Below, piece after piece: positions 49,020-61,283 of a stretch of DNA of 64,000 nt. The DNA is from Globodera rostochiensis (Eukaryota > Nematoda > Chromadorea > Rhabditida > Heteroderidae): positions 5,919,254-5,983,253 of the forward strand of contig JAEVLN010000001.1 of the NCBI GenBank assembly GCA_018350325.1, written 5' to 3'. Within the stretch, counting starts at the first letter, position 1, and every line of letters begins with the position of its first letter. The notes under the pieces were generated by a model, which did not search any database, was not told the origin of the DNA, and saw only the letters and a program-made list of their open reading frames with translations. The position numbers and the translations under genes were made by a program.

Positions 49020-49305
49020 TTCACGGAAGTCAATTAAATATTTAATTGGGGGCCAATTAGACGGTCCGAAAGCGAATTAACAAAAAGATAACTTATTTTG
49101 TGTGGAAACCGAACGCGACTAACAAAATTATGCGCGTATTCAAATGCTAAATTTATCAGAAACAATTTTATAACAGCGTCTTTAAAGCGAAAAGCAGCAT
49201 TTAAATTCAAAAATCGAACAAAATGTTTTAACTTAAGCAGTTTTCCGTCAACAACAGAGAGAAATATGTAACAAATGTCCGGAATGTCGTCCTTCCGTCT
49301 TTTGT

Positions 49306-51710
49306 TCACATCATTGGGTAATTGCGCTCCTCGTCGTCGGGCACTCGCACGTCGTCAATTTTAAGCACCATTCGGACGACCTTCGGAGGTTAACAACATT
49401 ATGCATGCTTTTCAACGAGTACCCCCCCCCCCCCCCCCCATCCGTCCTCCTCACCTGAGTAGCCAACGAGATTTGTTCCTTCTTCGAGAGCAGAGTCTCA
49501 ATGACGCCCTGCTCCATCATGTCGTTGGTGCCCATCTGCAAACAGTCGACGCCCAGCCACGGCTTCTGCCCTTCGATCTGCTTGGCCTTCAGGTCGGTGA
49601 GCGTATCGATAGGCGGAAGCCCCGAGTTTTCGGCCAACGCCGCCGGGATACTCTCCAACGCATCGGCAAAGGCACGGAAGGCGTACTGCTCCACACCCGC
49701 AACCTGCGCAAAAGGCAGAAAGTGCCATCAATCAACAAAAAATGGCACAAAGTGAAACACCGCGATAAAAGCGATATTGCTCTCCAAAAAAAGAAAAGTA
49801 TAAATAAACCGCACTCTGTCGGCCTCTTCCGCCACAGCAATCGCACAGGCCAACTCCGCTGCCCCACCGCCGTACACAACTTTATTGTCTCTGATCAAAT
49901 TCCGCACCACACAAAAGGCGTCGTGTAACGACCGTTTCGTCTCCTCAATCACCTTAATTTCTCGGTTGTTGTGCTGTCATTCCAGACGAATCAATCAATT
50001 AATCAATCAATCGATGTTTTACCATTTTGTTGCCTCCCCGGATAAGCACTGTCACGGCCCGACTGTTCGGGCACTGCTCAATGCACAACATCTGCTCGTT
50101 GTCCGTGCCAAACTTCAGCTCGTGCACCAACCCCGAAATGCCGAGTTTCTCTTTAGTCAATTCGGCAAAACGGGGAACAATGCGTCCATTTGTTGCAATG
50201 GCCACCAACTAAAAAACATAAACAGAGAAATTCTTTCACAAAAATGTTTCGCTTCATGAACAAAAAGACGACCTCAATTTCCGGACCGCCGACCCATCGA
50301 ACAGCGGGCAACTGGTGGTGCAGCAGCAAATGGTTGGCCTCGTCGTCAAAACCCCACTGGCACAAGGCCAAAGTCGCCCCGCATGATTTAACCTGTCAAT
50401 TAACGCGGAAATTAGGAGGACCCAACCGAAGAAGTAAAACCTCATTAATCATTTTTTCAAAAGTTTCCTTCTCATAACGTTGCAACTGTTTGAACTCGTC
50501 GGTGGAGGTTATGTCCAACTTGTGCTAAACTTGTACATTTTTTTGAACTCACTCTAAAATTTAAAAAACGCACTTTGGTCTTAGGCTTCGGCGGCTCAAA
50601 CGGGCAAGTCAAAATTGCGATCTTGGCATTTTCGATGCGTCGCGGCATTTGCGGATGACTCTTTAAAAGCAATTTTTTTTCTTGTTATTTTTCAAAAAAA
50701 AAAGCATCCGTACCAATGTCTTGTCAATGACGACGCCTTTGATCAAAGCAGTTTCCTCCATGCGTCCACCGACTTTGCCGATCACTTTGATCAGCTCAAA
50801 GTTCACATCGTGCTGTCCGAGGTCGGCCACAGAAAGTACGGCATCGACCGCAATTTCGCCAAGTTGGCGCAAACATTTGTTGACACTAATGAACGAACAA
50901 ATCTAACGTCTGGGAACTTCTACTTTATGTGGGGGGGGGGACCAGTTCAGACCAGAATCTCGACCTGTTCGGGACCAAAAACTCACACTTTGGAGCCGAG
51001 TGCTGTCATCGCACTTTTGACCAGTGCCTCTCTGTCTTCGATTGGGAATTGTTGAGCAATTGCCTCCAATTTCTCCAAGGCCTTTTTGCACGCTAATTCA
51101 AAGCCGTCCGCAATTTTCGTCGGGTGAATGCCCTTGTCGAGCAGAGACTCGGCGTGTTCAAGCAGTGCACCGGCCAACACTGAATCCAAGAGGACCATCG
51201 TATGACTTGCACTAAAACACTCCAATTCTTGAACCGACCGACAACGCCCGTCGTGCCATCGCCAATCTCGTCGTCCTGCGATTGGGACAGTTCAACCATC
51301 AGTTTGGCAACATGATGTTCCACATCCATGTTCTGCAATGTTTTCATTAAGGGGAGGGAAAGCAATTGGAAATTGCATACTTTCATTATCGTTGCGCCGT
51401 CATTCGTTATTGTCACTTCTCCGTCAGAGCTTACGAGCATTTTGTCGAGTCCCCGTGGACCCAACGAAGTTTTCAGCGTGTTGGCCACATGCTTGGCTGC
51501 AATTATATGACTCTAAAAAATGTTAAAAATTATAAATTTTTTGGGATAAAGCCTTAAAGAAAAAGCCTTTCTGATTTCAGAATCTTAATTTAAAATGGTA
51601 AGTACTTTGAGGGCCTGAATGCCCGTCAACCGCTTTTGTCTCTCCTGCTCGCGAATGACAATAAATGGTTGTCCCGATTCATCAAAAAGCAATTGACCTG
51701 CCGATGCCAT
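49306..51710 (-). CDS. cct-5: T-complex protein 1 subunit epsilon (CCT5)
   Basis: Subunit of the cytosolic TRiC/CCT chaperonin that folds actin and tubulin. Start at 51710 ([17 protein letters not shown]). Blocks: [41 protein letters not shown] (the GDGTT nucleotide motif), [33 protein letters not shown], the substrate-domain [119 protein letters not shown], and end [14 protein letters not shown] with stop at 49306. About nine exons. The terminal ~125 bp exon is preceded by a poly-G/C-containing intron. Confidence 0.97.
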
Positions 51711-52529
51711 TTTCTAAAAAATGGAAAAAAGGAAATTCATAAAGATGTGCGAAAAATAGTTATTCCAACACCAAATCCGGCTGTATTTCTGCTAATTTCG
51801 TTTAAAAAATCAAACATTTTTTCTTTGTAAAAGTGAAATTTAGGTTTTTCAATTGAAGATCTGTATTAAACGTTTTTTTTTAATTTTCGGTAACCATTTC
51901 GAAAGTTTTTTGAAAAGCGATTACTTTTCATAGCACAACGGATTAGTCTAGAGCAGTGATTTTAGGTTATACCCTATTTTTCTGCAAATACAAATAGCCT
52001 TTGTTTAATATGAAAAGCCTAAAAAACGCGAATCGGGATTTTGAAAGGTGAAATAGGTTTTACAATTCTTATTTCGGCATTTTTTGAGTTTTATCACTAG
52101 TGCTGTCATTTTTAGGCCAAAACCTGTTGTTTTTTGTTGTGTATCGGCGCTCAAAAAGAGCCTTTGGATTTACTATATTAAACATAGGCAAAAAAAAAAA
52201 CAGAAATTAATAAATTTCAATCGATCTAGAAAAAAAAAAAAAAGCGAATTAATTGATTTGTGCAAATCATAACGCCAAAAACATTTAAACAAATTAATAA
52301 ACAAAACGCCAAAAACATTTAAATAAATTGATAAACAGAACGCCAAACATTTTATTACAAACAATTCGCGTTTAATTTAGTTTTTTTTTTTTTTTTTGCC
52401 GTCCTGCGGCGCGATGAGCTATTGTGCACGGCAAAAGTACTGCTTCCCATTCTCTAATTTAATAAATTCGTAATTTTTTTCTTCTATTTCATGAACATCA
52501 AAATGCCATTGAGTTAAAACTAAATATAT
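51711..52529. other. Divergent intergenic region CCT5 / THOC5
   Basis: 819 bp, strongly AT-rich, with poly-A and poly-T runs and a ~45-bp near-repeat (AACGCCAAAAACATTTAAA-type words at ~52271-52340). It should hold promoters for both divergent genes; no TATA motif is clear. Confidence 0.5.
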
Positions 52530-55116
52530 ATGACTTCAAAGACAACTTCAAAGCGTGCGAGTGGCGCAACTGTTGGAAGCAAGTCCAACAAACAGCCGGA
52601 ACCGCCGTTGAGTACCTCATCCGCTGTGGTAAACGATTTGATTTTTTGTCATTAAATAAAATAAAGAAATTTTAGAATTTTTTCAAAATTGAAGACGCTG
52701 CCAGCAAGGAATTGAGCATCGATAAAACAATTAAGGAGTCGGCGGCTCAAATTGCGGCTATTCGCTCATTGCTAACCTCGAGCTCGGGCAATGTCAGGCG
52801 ACAGGAGTTGAAGGAGTAATTAAGCAAATATCTGAAGAGGGACCAGCTTAAGAACACCAATTTTTGTTCTAAAATGGCGTTTTCTTTTTAAAGTTTTACA
52901 ATTTTTAGGGTATTGTCTCTGTAAAAAATATTGCTTTTTTTGGATAAAAAACAAATGAATTTTCTTATTTTATTTTATTGTAAATTTAATTTAGTCCCCT
53001 CATTTTGCGTGCAGTGAAATTGCGGCGACTGAACCGGTACTTTAACTTTCGAAACAATTTTGCGCGCGATCGTTTGGCGGAGGTTCGTCGGAAGGTCGAA
53101 GAGAATTATCTTTCGCTGCAGAATTTGACCAACGAAACAACGCATTTGCGCAAGAATATCGATGTTTGCATGGAATTCCAGTGAATTTTTTTAACCCTTT
53201 TTTGTGATTTCTTCAACAAATCTTTTCAGGGCGGGCGATTCGGACATCGGTTTGGTGAGCCTGGAGGAGTTTAATGCGAGCGCTGTGGCGGAAGTAAATG
53301 GGACGGGAGAAGTGTCGGAGGTCGACCCGCATCAGCTGCATTTGGCAAGACTCAAGCACGAGTTGGGCGAGCGCAGGAGGTGAGGCGGGGGGGGGGCACA
53401 GACTTTGGCATTTTGTCCGGTGCCATTAGGTTGCCGAGAAAAACTTTTGGTAAAATCTTGCCGATTCTTAAGGAACCTGCCAAAATTAAATAGAATTGGC
53501 GTTGTTTGTTTTTTGGCGAGGAGGGTACGGAATGCCACGCCTTGAATTTTTTTAACTATTTTTTGATTTTACGAGGATCCCCGGGGATTGGGGGGATTTT
53601 TCACCAAATTTTGATGCATTAAAATTGTTGCCGTTTACAGCATGTTGGCAAATCTGCAAGAGTTGGAAGGCCGAAAAAGTGCGCTTCTCAGTGACATTCG
53701 CGGAAAAGAACAGCGTCTGAGCCAAGTCCGATCGAAAATCCAGGCGATCAAAAAGGTATTTTGCCAAAGTCTGGGCCAAAAAGAGTGTTTCGAAATTCGA
53801 ACCATTAGGCCACAAGTCCGCTTTTCGACGTGCTCGGCCTGAAGGCTCGGCCCTTTGAAATTGGACATAAAGCGAAGGCGTTGAAGGCGTCGCTTGACGC
53901 CCTTTCGGTCCAATTGCGTCCTCTCAACACAAACGAAGAATTTTGTCGCGAAATATTTGGCACTCATTCCATTGAATTGGGCTGCGACGGGTTGGTCCGG
54001 ATACGGGAGGAAGTTGTCGTCGAGGCGATGGACGACGACGGCGGCACGGCGGAAGGAAATGCCCTGGCGGCGGACGGAAGGGGCAAGGAAAAAGCGGAAG
54101 CGTTGGCGACTGCACGCGCAAAGGTCACCCGCCGGCCGGCCCCGCTTTTATGGACAATTGTGGCATTTTGAAAAAAATTTAAGGATTTTTTCGCGGCGGA
54201 GGATGCGTTAGCGGAGGGCATAAGCGCGGAACAGATCCAAACGAAGGCCTTGGAGTGCATTGGCACAATTCGAACACTTCTCGAAGGGCACGGTCAAACG
54301 ATGCAGCAGCAGCAAAGCAGTGAACTGCTCCCGAACGCAATCGCCTTGAGACGGCTCAACCGCCGCTCAAATTTACGAATTACGGCGGCGCGTGCCAAAG
54401 TCGCCCAAATGCGCGCGCGTATGGAGGAAAGAACCGTCGAATTGCGCAATGCGCTCGTCGGAGTCGATTTTTTGAAGAAATGCGTTGGACTTTGCCTTGA
54501 CTTTCAAAGGTAATGTAATAGATTTAACTGATAATTTTGCATCTTATTTTCTTTGTTTCAGCCACGCTCATTCCGACATTGATCTCATCCCGACGGAGCA
54601 GTTCTTTGCCGAAGTTCCCACTTTCATCCCAAGGCCGGTGGAAGCTACTCGCAACGATGCTCACCACTTGCAGATGGCACGACTCAAACATGAACTTTGG
54701 ACTCGCAAAAAGTACTGCCCGAACTCGTAGTAGCTGAAATGTTGTTTGGTTTTGCCGCTTTCAGTTTGGTGGACGAAGTAAAAGAGATGGAACAGAAGAG
54801 GAAAGCGTCGCTGGAGGCGATTGCTGAGGCGGAGGGCGCGTTGGGACGGCTTCAACCACGGGTGGAGACGCTGAAAAGGACGGCCAAGCCGTTGTTGGAC
54901 ATTGTTGGGCTCAAATCGGTCGTCCTTTCTGTCCACAACAGGGCGATTCCGTTCCGACCCGTGCCGGTGGGGGCGGAAACGTTCCGCGAAATATTCGGCG
55001 ACCCAAAGGGCGGAGCAGTGCCGGCGGTGGGGCAGGGCAGCAGCGCAAACGACGGAGTTGAAGACGGGGAAGAAGAGGAACCGATGGAGTTGGGAGACGA
55101 CGACGACCTCCTCTAA
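52530..55116 (+). CDS. THO complex subunit 5-like protein with an internal duplication
   Basis: THOC5 is part of the TREX complex that couples transcription to mRNA export. The start is the ATG at 52530 (MTSKTTSKRASGATVGSKSN). Module 1 has VKLRRLNRYFNFRNNFARDR, a coiled coil, SDIGLVSLEEFNA, DPHQLHLARLKHELGERR, ATSPLFDVLGL and NEEFCREIFG. Module 2, joined in frame through an intron (~54122-54180), repeats the order: ALRRLNRRSNLRITAARAKV, coiled coil, SDIDLIPTEQFFA, NDAHHLQMARLKHELWTRK, AKPLLDIVGL and AETFREIFG. It ends in an acidic tail (EEEEPMELGDDDDLL, stop 55114-55116). Two introns lie at equivalent places and phases in both modules. The vertebrate protein has one such N-terminal region. 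NUDT8 begins 150 bp downstream on the same strand. Confidence 0.8.
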
Positions 55117-55266
55117 TCGTCCCCCCCCCCTTTGAGCTTGTGCTTTGTTTCATTATATTTCCGATAAACTTTCCATCATTCCACTCTCTCTTTTTTATTC
55201 AAAAAAACCCTTCGGTTGAACAACCGCATTTTTCTTTTTGTTTAATTTTGACAATGTCTTCAATTT

Positions 55267-56460
55267 ATGCCCTGTAACATGCGCAGTGGATGCCGTCATC
55301 TCCGGCTTTTCAAAAATGAGCGTGCCGTTCTCCGCCCCTTTTGCTCTTCTTCTTCTTCGGGCACTGTGCCATCGTTTCTCCGCGAGCGCATTCTTCTCCG
55401 AAGAGAGCATTTCAATTCCAATCGCTTGAGGGCTTTGGGAAGGAATGAAAAAGGCCTTTTTGCTGAGAGGCGGCCGGTTGTGGTAGGCACGGACTGTGCC
55501 ACTTTGGTACTGATTTGTCGGTTGGGCTCACCGCCTGGCGAAGAGAGTTGGATTCTCTTCACGCAGAGGGCAAAAAAGATGTCGGAGCATGCCAACGAAA
55601 TATCGTTTCCTGGAGGTGAGGGGAGTTGGCTTGGTCGAAAGTGCCAAAATGATGAGATGGCACCAATCACAGTTTCTTAGGTCGGATTGATCAGGAGGAG
55701 AGTGTTGAGACGGCGGCGATCAGAGAGGCGGAGGAAGAAATCGGACTCGACACAACAAATCTGGTGGGTTGGGTGGTAGAGCTGTTCGAGAGTCTCGGTC
55801 TCGAATTAATTTCTCGGTTATTTGGTTCTCGAGTCTCGGTCTCGAATCAATTTCTCGGTTATTTGGTTCTCGAGTCTCGGTAAATTTCAAGTCTCAAACA
55901 GTTCTAGTGGGTTGGGGCTCTTATTCAAATGGCGGCAGCCAACCCTCGGCAACTCTTCAGGAAGTGTGGGGCACTCTCCGGCCGCTGCCTCTCAGAAACA
56001 TGGCGGGCGTCGTCACTCCGGTGGTGGCCGCCATTGGCGACAATGTCGTCGAACAGCGACTGTCCGCGCTGAAATGTGCGGATGCGGAAGTGCAAAACAT
56101 TTTTGTGGCCTCTGTCGGTGACCTGCTCGCACGTGTTCGCTACACCACATTCAGGTGGACAGAACGAGCAAGGAACCACAAGTTCTAGCCGTACTTCTCA
56201 CTCCCTTTAGGCTTCCTGGCAAACTGGCGGACAACGGAATGCCATTTTATTATCAAATGCCCATTTTTCATGCCGCAAACCCTCGTCTGTTGTGCAGCAG
56301 CAGCAGCCCCTCGACTGTTGTTGAACGGCCGGAAAAATTCCGTATTTGGGGACTGACCGCGCTCACTTTGCTGGAGGCGTTTTGTTCCCTGTTGCCTGAG
56401 GGCGCAAAGGAAAGGCGGGCGATTGATTTGCTTAAAACAACAAAGACGAGCACAGAGTGA
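55267..56460 (+). CDS. Nudix hydrolase, NUDT8/NUDT7-like (CoA or related pyrophosphatase), probably mitochondrial
   Basis: Cleaves a nucleoside-diphosphate-linked substrate; NUDT7/8 relatives hydrolyse CoA. The N-terminus from MPCNMRSGCRHLRLFKNERA is rich in Arg, Ser and Leu and lacks acidic residues at first, like a mitochondrial presequence. The core: VVVGTDCATLVLICRL, SWILFTQRAKKMSEHANEIS, then FPGGRIDQEESVETAAIREA EEEIGL (one segment), a complete Nudix box (G-x5-E-x7-REUxEExGU). The box is split by an intron after FPGG. Later: EVWGTLRPLPLRNMAGVVTP, EVQNIFVASV, GMPFYYQMPIF, and IWGLTALTLLEAF before the stop at 56458-56460. The intron after LDTTNL carries a ~130-bp transposon right behind the donor site. 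Confidence 0.9.
55777..55906. mobile_element. hAT-like MITE in a NUDT8 intron
   Basis: Ends TAGAGCTGTTC and AACAGTTCTA form imperfect 10-bp inverted repeats. Flanks share GTGGGTTGGG (55764-55773 on the left with 3 extra bases before the element; 55907-55916 on the right). The interior has two TCTCGGTTATTTGGTTCTCG-type direct repeats. Confidence 0.7.
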
Positions 56461-57508
56461 TCAGAAGCTTTTTCCCGTAGTTTTCCTCATTGCCCTATCA
56501 CTTTATAAATAATTCCCCATTTATTTAATTATATCCGTCTCTATTAGAAAACGAATGGATTTGTTTAACTCTCTCCGCGCATCGTTTTTTTTGTTGAGGG
56601 AATGGGCACCTGCGATTTAGCGTCGTTCTTTAGAGAGTGGTGGATGATGAAAACGATTAACGGCGGTGTTGCAGGGGGTGGGGGGGGGTGGCAAAAAGAG
56701 GCGATGGGTGGGGGGGTGGTTGGGATGGATGGACAACAACGACCTCGGGGGGTTTCGTCCACCCCCCCCCCTCACCACCTTTGATTGGGGGATGAGAACG
56801 CCGAACGGAGTTACAAATCGCCCCTATCCCTCCCTCCTCCCTTTGTGCGCGGCGAAGCATCCCCCCCCCCCCCCCCCCCTTCAATCTCTTCGTCCATCCA
56901 TCCAGCAGATATCCCCCCCCCCCACTCCCCCCCCCCCACTCGATGATGATCAGGCCCCCCCCCCCCTCTCCTCTCCTTGTTTTCCACTTTCCAAGCAATT
57001 ATTGTCGAGGAACAAAGGGAAAAGAGCGGTCTTTGATTGGATCGACTTCATCCCCTCCCCTCCCCCCCCCAAACCAAATACGCTCTGCGAAGTGCCGCTG
57101 CTGGTCCCCCCCCCCCCCCCCCCGGCGATGTTAATCCGAACTTTTCGTCCCCTCCGGTTTTGCCTTTATGCTGATCCAATCTCTCCCGGTTTCCCCACAT
57201 TCATCCCTTGACCATCCCCCCCCCCCTCCCCACTTCCTCACGGGAAGGGCACTGTCTTCATTCCCCATTCTCGCTCGATCCCGTTTCCCCCCCCCCCCCC
57301 ACCTCCATCGGACTGTGTCAACATTCATCCCCCCCCCCCCAATTCCATTCCCGACGACGACGACAGTCCGACCGGACCATCTTTCATTCATTCACTCACC
57401 AAATTCGATGTTTCGCACAGATTTACTCCCCTTTCATCACACCCCCCCCCTCCACCAAATTTCCATTTACCGAATTCCTTCCCCCCCCCCCTTTTTTTCG
57501 TCAGTTAA
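56461..57508. other. Intergenic, poly-C rich
   Basis: About a dozen C runs of nine or more between 56760 and 57491, including nearly continuous C at 57107-57122. Long Pro-rich open frames are artefacts of these runs. Likely the upstream region of the membrane-protein gene. Confidence 0.55.
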
Positions 57509-58615
57509 ATGGTCGAAAGTGCCGACTCCGTTCTCGACGGACCCGCCGTCCTTCCCCCCGTCGGCTCATGCATCGAGCCGTCCAATTTGGCGCTGGCAAT
57601 TTTTGGCGCAATTTTTGGCACTTTGCTTCTCTGTACGGCATTTGCCCTGCTCATTTGGTATTTGATGCGCACCGACAAATTCCAAATTGGTAAATTTGTT
57701 TGGAAAAGAAATGGACGGACGACTTGCTGCTGTGCTCTTTAGCGGACAAACTGCTCGTCCTTGAGCGAGGCCTTCTGCGGAAGAGAGGAGGCGACGGCGG
57801 CGGGAAGGAGGAGGAGGAGGCGGTGGCGGCGAAGCGGACGGACGGAAGAGGCGCCGCGGAAGGGACGAAAAGGGAGACGGAAATGGCAGCGGCGGCGGCG
57901 GCGGCGGGTCAGCAAATGGATGGGATGACGACGGAACTGAAAAAGGGATGCCGCCAATTGGAGATGAACATCGGAGTTGGTGGTGGCTGGAAGGAGGGGA
58001 GAAAATGCGAGGACAAAAAGGAGAGACCCAACAATGGAGAGGAGGAGGAGGAAACAGCCCAGAAAGCAGCGGACAGAGCGGAAGAGAAGAAGGTGGAGGA
58101 AAAAGAAGAAGATGAAGAAGAAGCAAAGACGGAAGCGGCGGCGGCGGAGGAGGAGGAGCCAAAGAAGAAGCAGCGGACAAAGGTGGAAGGAAGGAAAGGT
58201 CGGGAGGAGGAGGAGGAGGTGAAAAACGCCAGAGGGGAGGCGGCGCCGGAGGAGGAAAAGCCAACAGACAATGCCGCCGACGAGGAGGTGGGGGGCGCAC
58301 AGAATGTCGCTGAAATGGTCGTCGAACGCGTTCAGCCACAACAGACAAACGGCCACCGGTTTCGCCAAAGTTGCGGTGGTCAGCCGGTGGAACAGAACAA
58401 TAACAGTAAGAGGGAAAGTGGTGGGCACGACTGACGACGCGGCGGAGAGACTGGGCGAAGCGGGACGACCGGTGGACAATGAGGCGGAAGAAGGGCAGAA
58501 ACACTCGGCACGGTTGATGACGATGCTATCCGCGGAGCAGTTCGGCACGTTGGAGCTGAACCGACGGAGGTTGGAGACGGAACGGAGACAGCTGCGCGAG
58601 ATGGGCGTCATCTGA
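57509..58615 (+). CDS. Single-pass membrane protein with long charged low-complexity tail
   Basis: Unrecognised. The ATG at 57509 opens MVESADSVLDGPAVLPPVGS CIEPSNLA, then IFGAIFGTLLLCTAFALLIW as one transmembrane helix and YLMRTDKFQI, a type Ib/III single-pass layout. An intron (~57690-57742) joins in phase to ADKLLVLERGLLRKRGGDGG. A very Glu/Lys/Ala-rich stretch follows to about 58310. The first frame stops at 58434; a further splice near 58340-58410 would reach another open frame ending RRRLETERRQLREMGVI with a stop at 58613-58615, whose heptad-like pattern looks like a real helical end. I could not decide the exact last intron. Codon use in the tail is purine-biased (GAG, AAG). Confidence 0.55.
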
Positions 58616-58795
58616 CGGACTGAAGATGGTTTTGACGGACTCTCTCTCTCTCTGTTCATTCTCGGCCCAAAAATGCCCAACTTTGCCTTTCCCATCATAA
58701 TTTATTCACAATTTGATCGATTAAATCGCTAAATAATCATTCGGGTTTTGTGTTCAATTCGCACTTTTACCATCGCCGCAATGATCGGCCCCCGC

Positions 58796-59585
58796 TCATT
58801 GCTCCTTGAGGATGCCGACCACGCCGCAGCCGAACCTCTTGCCCGCGTTGCCCGTCTTCGCACTTTCCTCGTTGCCGCCCAGCCCCAAGTCGTCCCCCTT
58901 GTCGTGGACAACCAACGCCCTGCCGACCACACTGTTGACGCCGTTCAGTGCCACCAAATGGTCACGAATGTCCACCACGGCCACACCATCGGCCTAAACC
59001 GGGGAAATGAGGAGAGAGGAAACGGAGGGGAACCCCCCCCCCCCCCCCCCCCACAAACATTGGCCACCACATTCCCCAGGTCGCCCACGTGCCGCTCGGC
59101 CGCGTTGGGCGCCCCGTGACGTTTGCCGTGCGGGTTGAAGTGCGCACCCGCGCCCATACAACTTAAAGCGATTCGAGACAAGCATACGGTAGTTTTAGGA
59201 CTGTAGAGAAGCCGCTTATGGTAGTGTGTAAACTTTTTGCCAATAAAAAAGCAACAAAAATTCCACGAACGCTTTGGAGAGGTCGCCAAATTGGTGAAAG
59301 TGGAAGCCGTGGTCGCCCGCGCTGAGCCCGTTGATGGTTCCGTTCAGCTGCAAATGTGTGGCTTTTCCCCCACCCCGACACAATTACCCCATTTTGTACC
59401 GTTACAGTCCCCGGGACGGTCTCGGCGATGTCGACCACTCCAATCTGGGGGGGGGGGGGTAAGTCAAAAAGCTTACAATTTTGCCAGATTCAAAATTCAC
59501 TGGTTGTGAAGCCATCGAATCCGGACTTTCGGATGCCCTGAAGATGAACACTCGGGCCAGCACCACTGAAGCGCGACGCATTCAT
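58796..59585 (-). CDS. sod-1: Cu/Zn superoxide dismutase
   Basis: Cytosolic antioxidant enzyme. Minus-strand exons: [26 protein letters not shown] (one segment, His ligands in HFHQFGD), [20 protein letters not shown] with [12 protein letters not shown], and [19 protein letters not shown] with [32 protein letters not shown] and stop at 58796. Copper and zinc ligands (His at HFH, AHFNPH, KRHG, ERHVGD and VVHDK) and both disulfide cysteines (CMGAG, FGCG) are present. The upstream exon [13 protein letters not shown] is convincing. The first exon (ATG at 59585 or 59581) is uncertain, with a poly-C intron near 59449 and no clear signal peptide. Confidence 0.85.
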
Positions 59586-61283
59586 TAGCCGCGGCCCCCA
59601 AATCGACCACCCGAACTAATCCAAATCCTCCCACCTCTTTTAATTGTCGAATTGGGCCCATTTTCGACGGGCGAGGCCAATTGGAGGAGAAAAAAACAAA
59701 AGGCCAAAAAGAAGTTGCAACGGAGAGAGGAAAAAGACATTTTATTTTGCTATGGAAAAGAATGGAATGGAACGGACGGGGAGCTGACGAATTTGGACAA
59801 AAGTAAAATGAGTTCATGCAAGAGACTCCTCGCATGGATGTTTATTGTAAACAGTTCCGGAGTGGGGAGGAGGGGCTTCGGTGGGAGAGGGAGGAGAGGG
59901 AGCGAACCCCCCCCCCCCCCCCGGGCGTTTTAGGCTAAAAGAAACCGACGCCCGGTGAGCTATCAATGGAACGGGTGGATGGACTCTGGACTGACTGACA
60001 AAATGCTGATGCTGCTGCTGCTGCTCCATCATCCGTCCGTCTCCCCACCCACCCCCCTCCTATTTTTGCACAAAATATTCGCGCAATCGATTAGTGTCAT
60101 AATCCTCTCTTCGTCCAATAAACTCCACTAGGCCACGGGGCACTTTTGGAGTGATCAGTTGAGTCCAACAGCAAAAAAAGAACACTGCGCCGGGGGGGGG
60201 GGCTGTCCGGTTGTTTCATTTTGTGCACATTTTTGTTTACTCGTTTGGCAAACAAACAAAATAAAGTACACACGGGGCAGGAAAAGAGTGAAAACTATTG
60301 ACAAAATGTCACGGACGGATTGGCCGTGTTGTGTGGTAAATAATGGGGGGGGGGGGTAATAGCATCATTACATATAGGCTGGTAATTGGTGCCAAACGGC
60401 AACGCCAAAAAGTCTCGTCCCCCCCCCCCCCCCAAAAAGGCGGTAGCAAAAGCATCTAAATATCATAATGATTCATTCTCGAGATCAATGCCTGGGGGGA
60501 TGAACAGATTCATTGCTGAAAAACAAATGGGTAAAATTCAAGAATACAAGCCCCGGATTTTTTTTTCTTAATGGAGGTGTCGCGAACGCCCCGAGGCGGT
60601 AGGCCAAAGAATCTTAGATTATATGATGCCAACTGATGAATCTGATTTCATATTCATGATCAAAACGACCTCAACAACCCCCGAGTACTTCTCGGAATTG
60701 CATAAATCCCCAAATAAAACAAAAAAAAATAAGGTTTGGGACCTGTATTCTTTAATTTTACCGAACAAATGTGCCGATAATTACATACATTAAAAGCATC
60801 GAATTGAGAGAAAGGCCAAGTCGAACTGAAGGGATAAAGAATAAGCCTAATTAATGAAATCAGACGGGGGGGGGGGGTAAGGAAACAGCGCCATCACACA
60901 AAGAAAGAGTCAGCAGCAACATATACACATTACATTTACACATTATAATAATTCTCTGGCCATATTCATTTTGATTGTCGAGGCAAAGCTCAAAAGTCTA
61001 CAGAAATCGAAAATGGGCTGACATATCAGCAGAACAAATTGAGAAGAAGAGGCAATGAACAAATGCACCAACCGCGCGACACATAAGCGATCTCTGATCA
61101 GAGGTAGAGAGAAAGAGAGAGAGAGAGAGAGCACGAGCGAGCAGACAATGAGGGGGAAGAAGCAGGGATTTGGACTCTGACAGATACTGTGCAAGATGGA
61201 ATGCAAAATGGACATGGCACGAAAGTCGTAAGTATTATTGAAACAAAAACGCTATTTAAGGAGGTTTGGTTGTCCCCCGCTTT
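59586..61283. other. Intergenic with G/C runs and GA microsatellite
   Basis: Poly-C at 59907-59922 and 60419-60433; poly-G near 60192, 60345 and 60867; a (GA)n stretch at 61107-61132. No gene supported. Confidence 0.5.

Noticed and set aside
57566..58698. Long minus-strand open frames (312-319 codons) opposite the charged membrane-protein tail
   Set aside because: They are the antisense shadow of a GAG/AAG-rich low-complexity exon; Leu/Ser/Pro-rich and no known domain.
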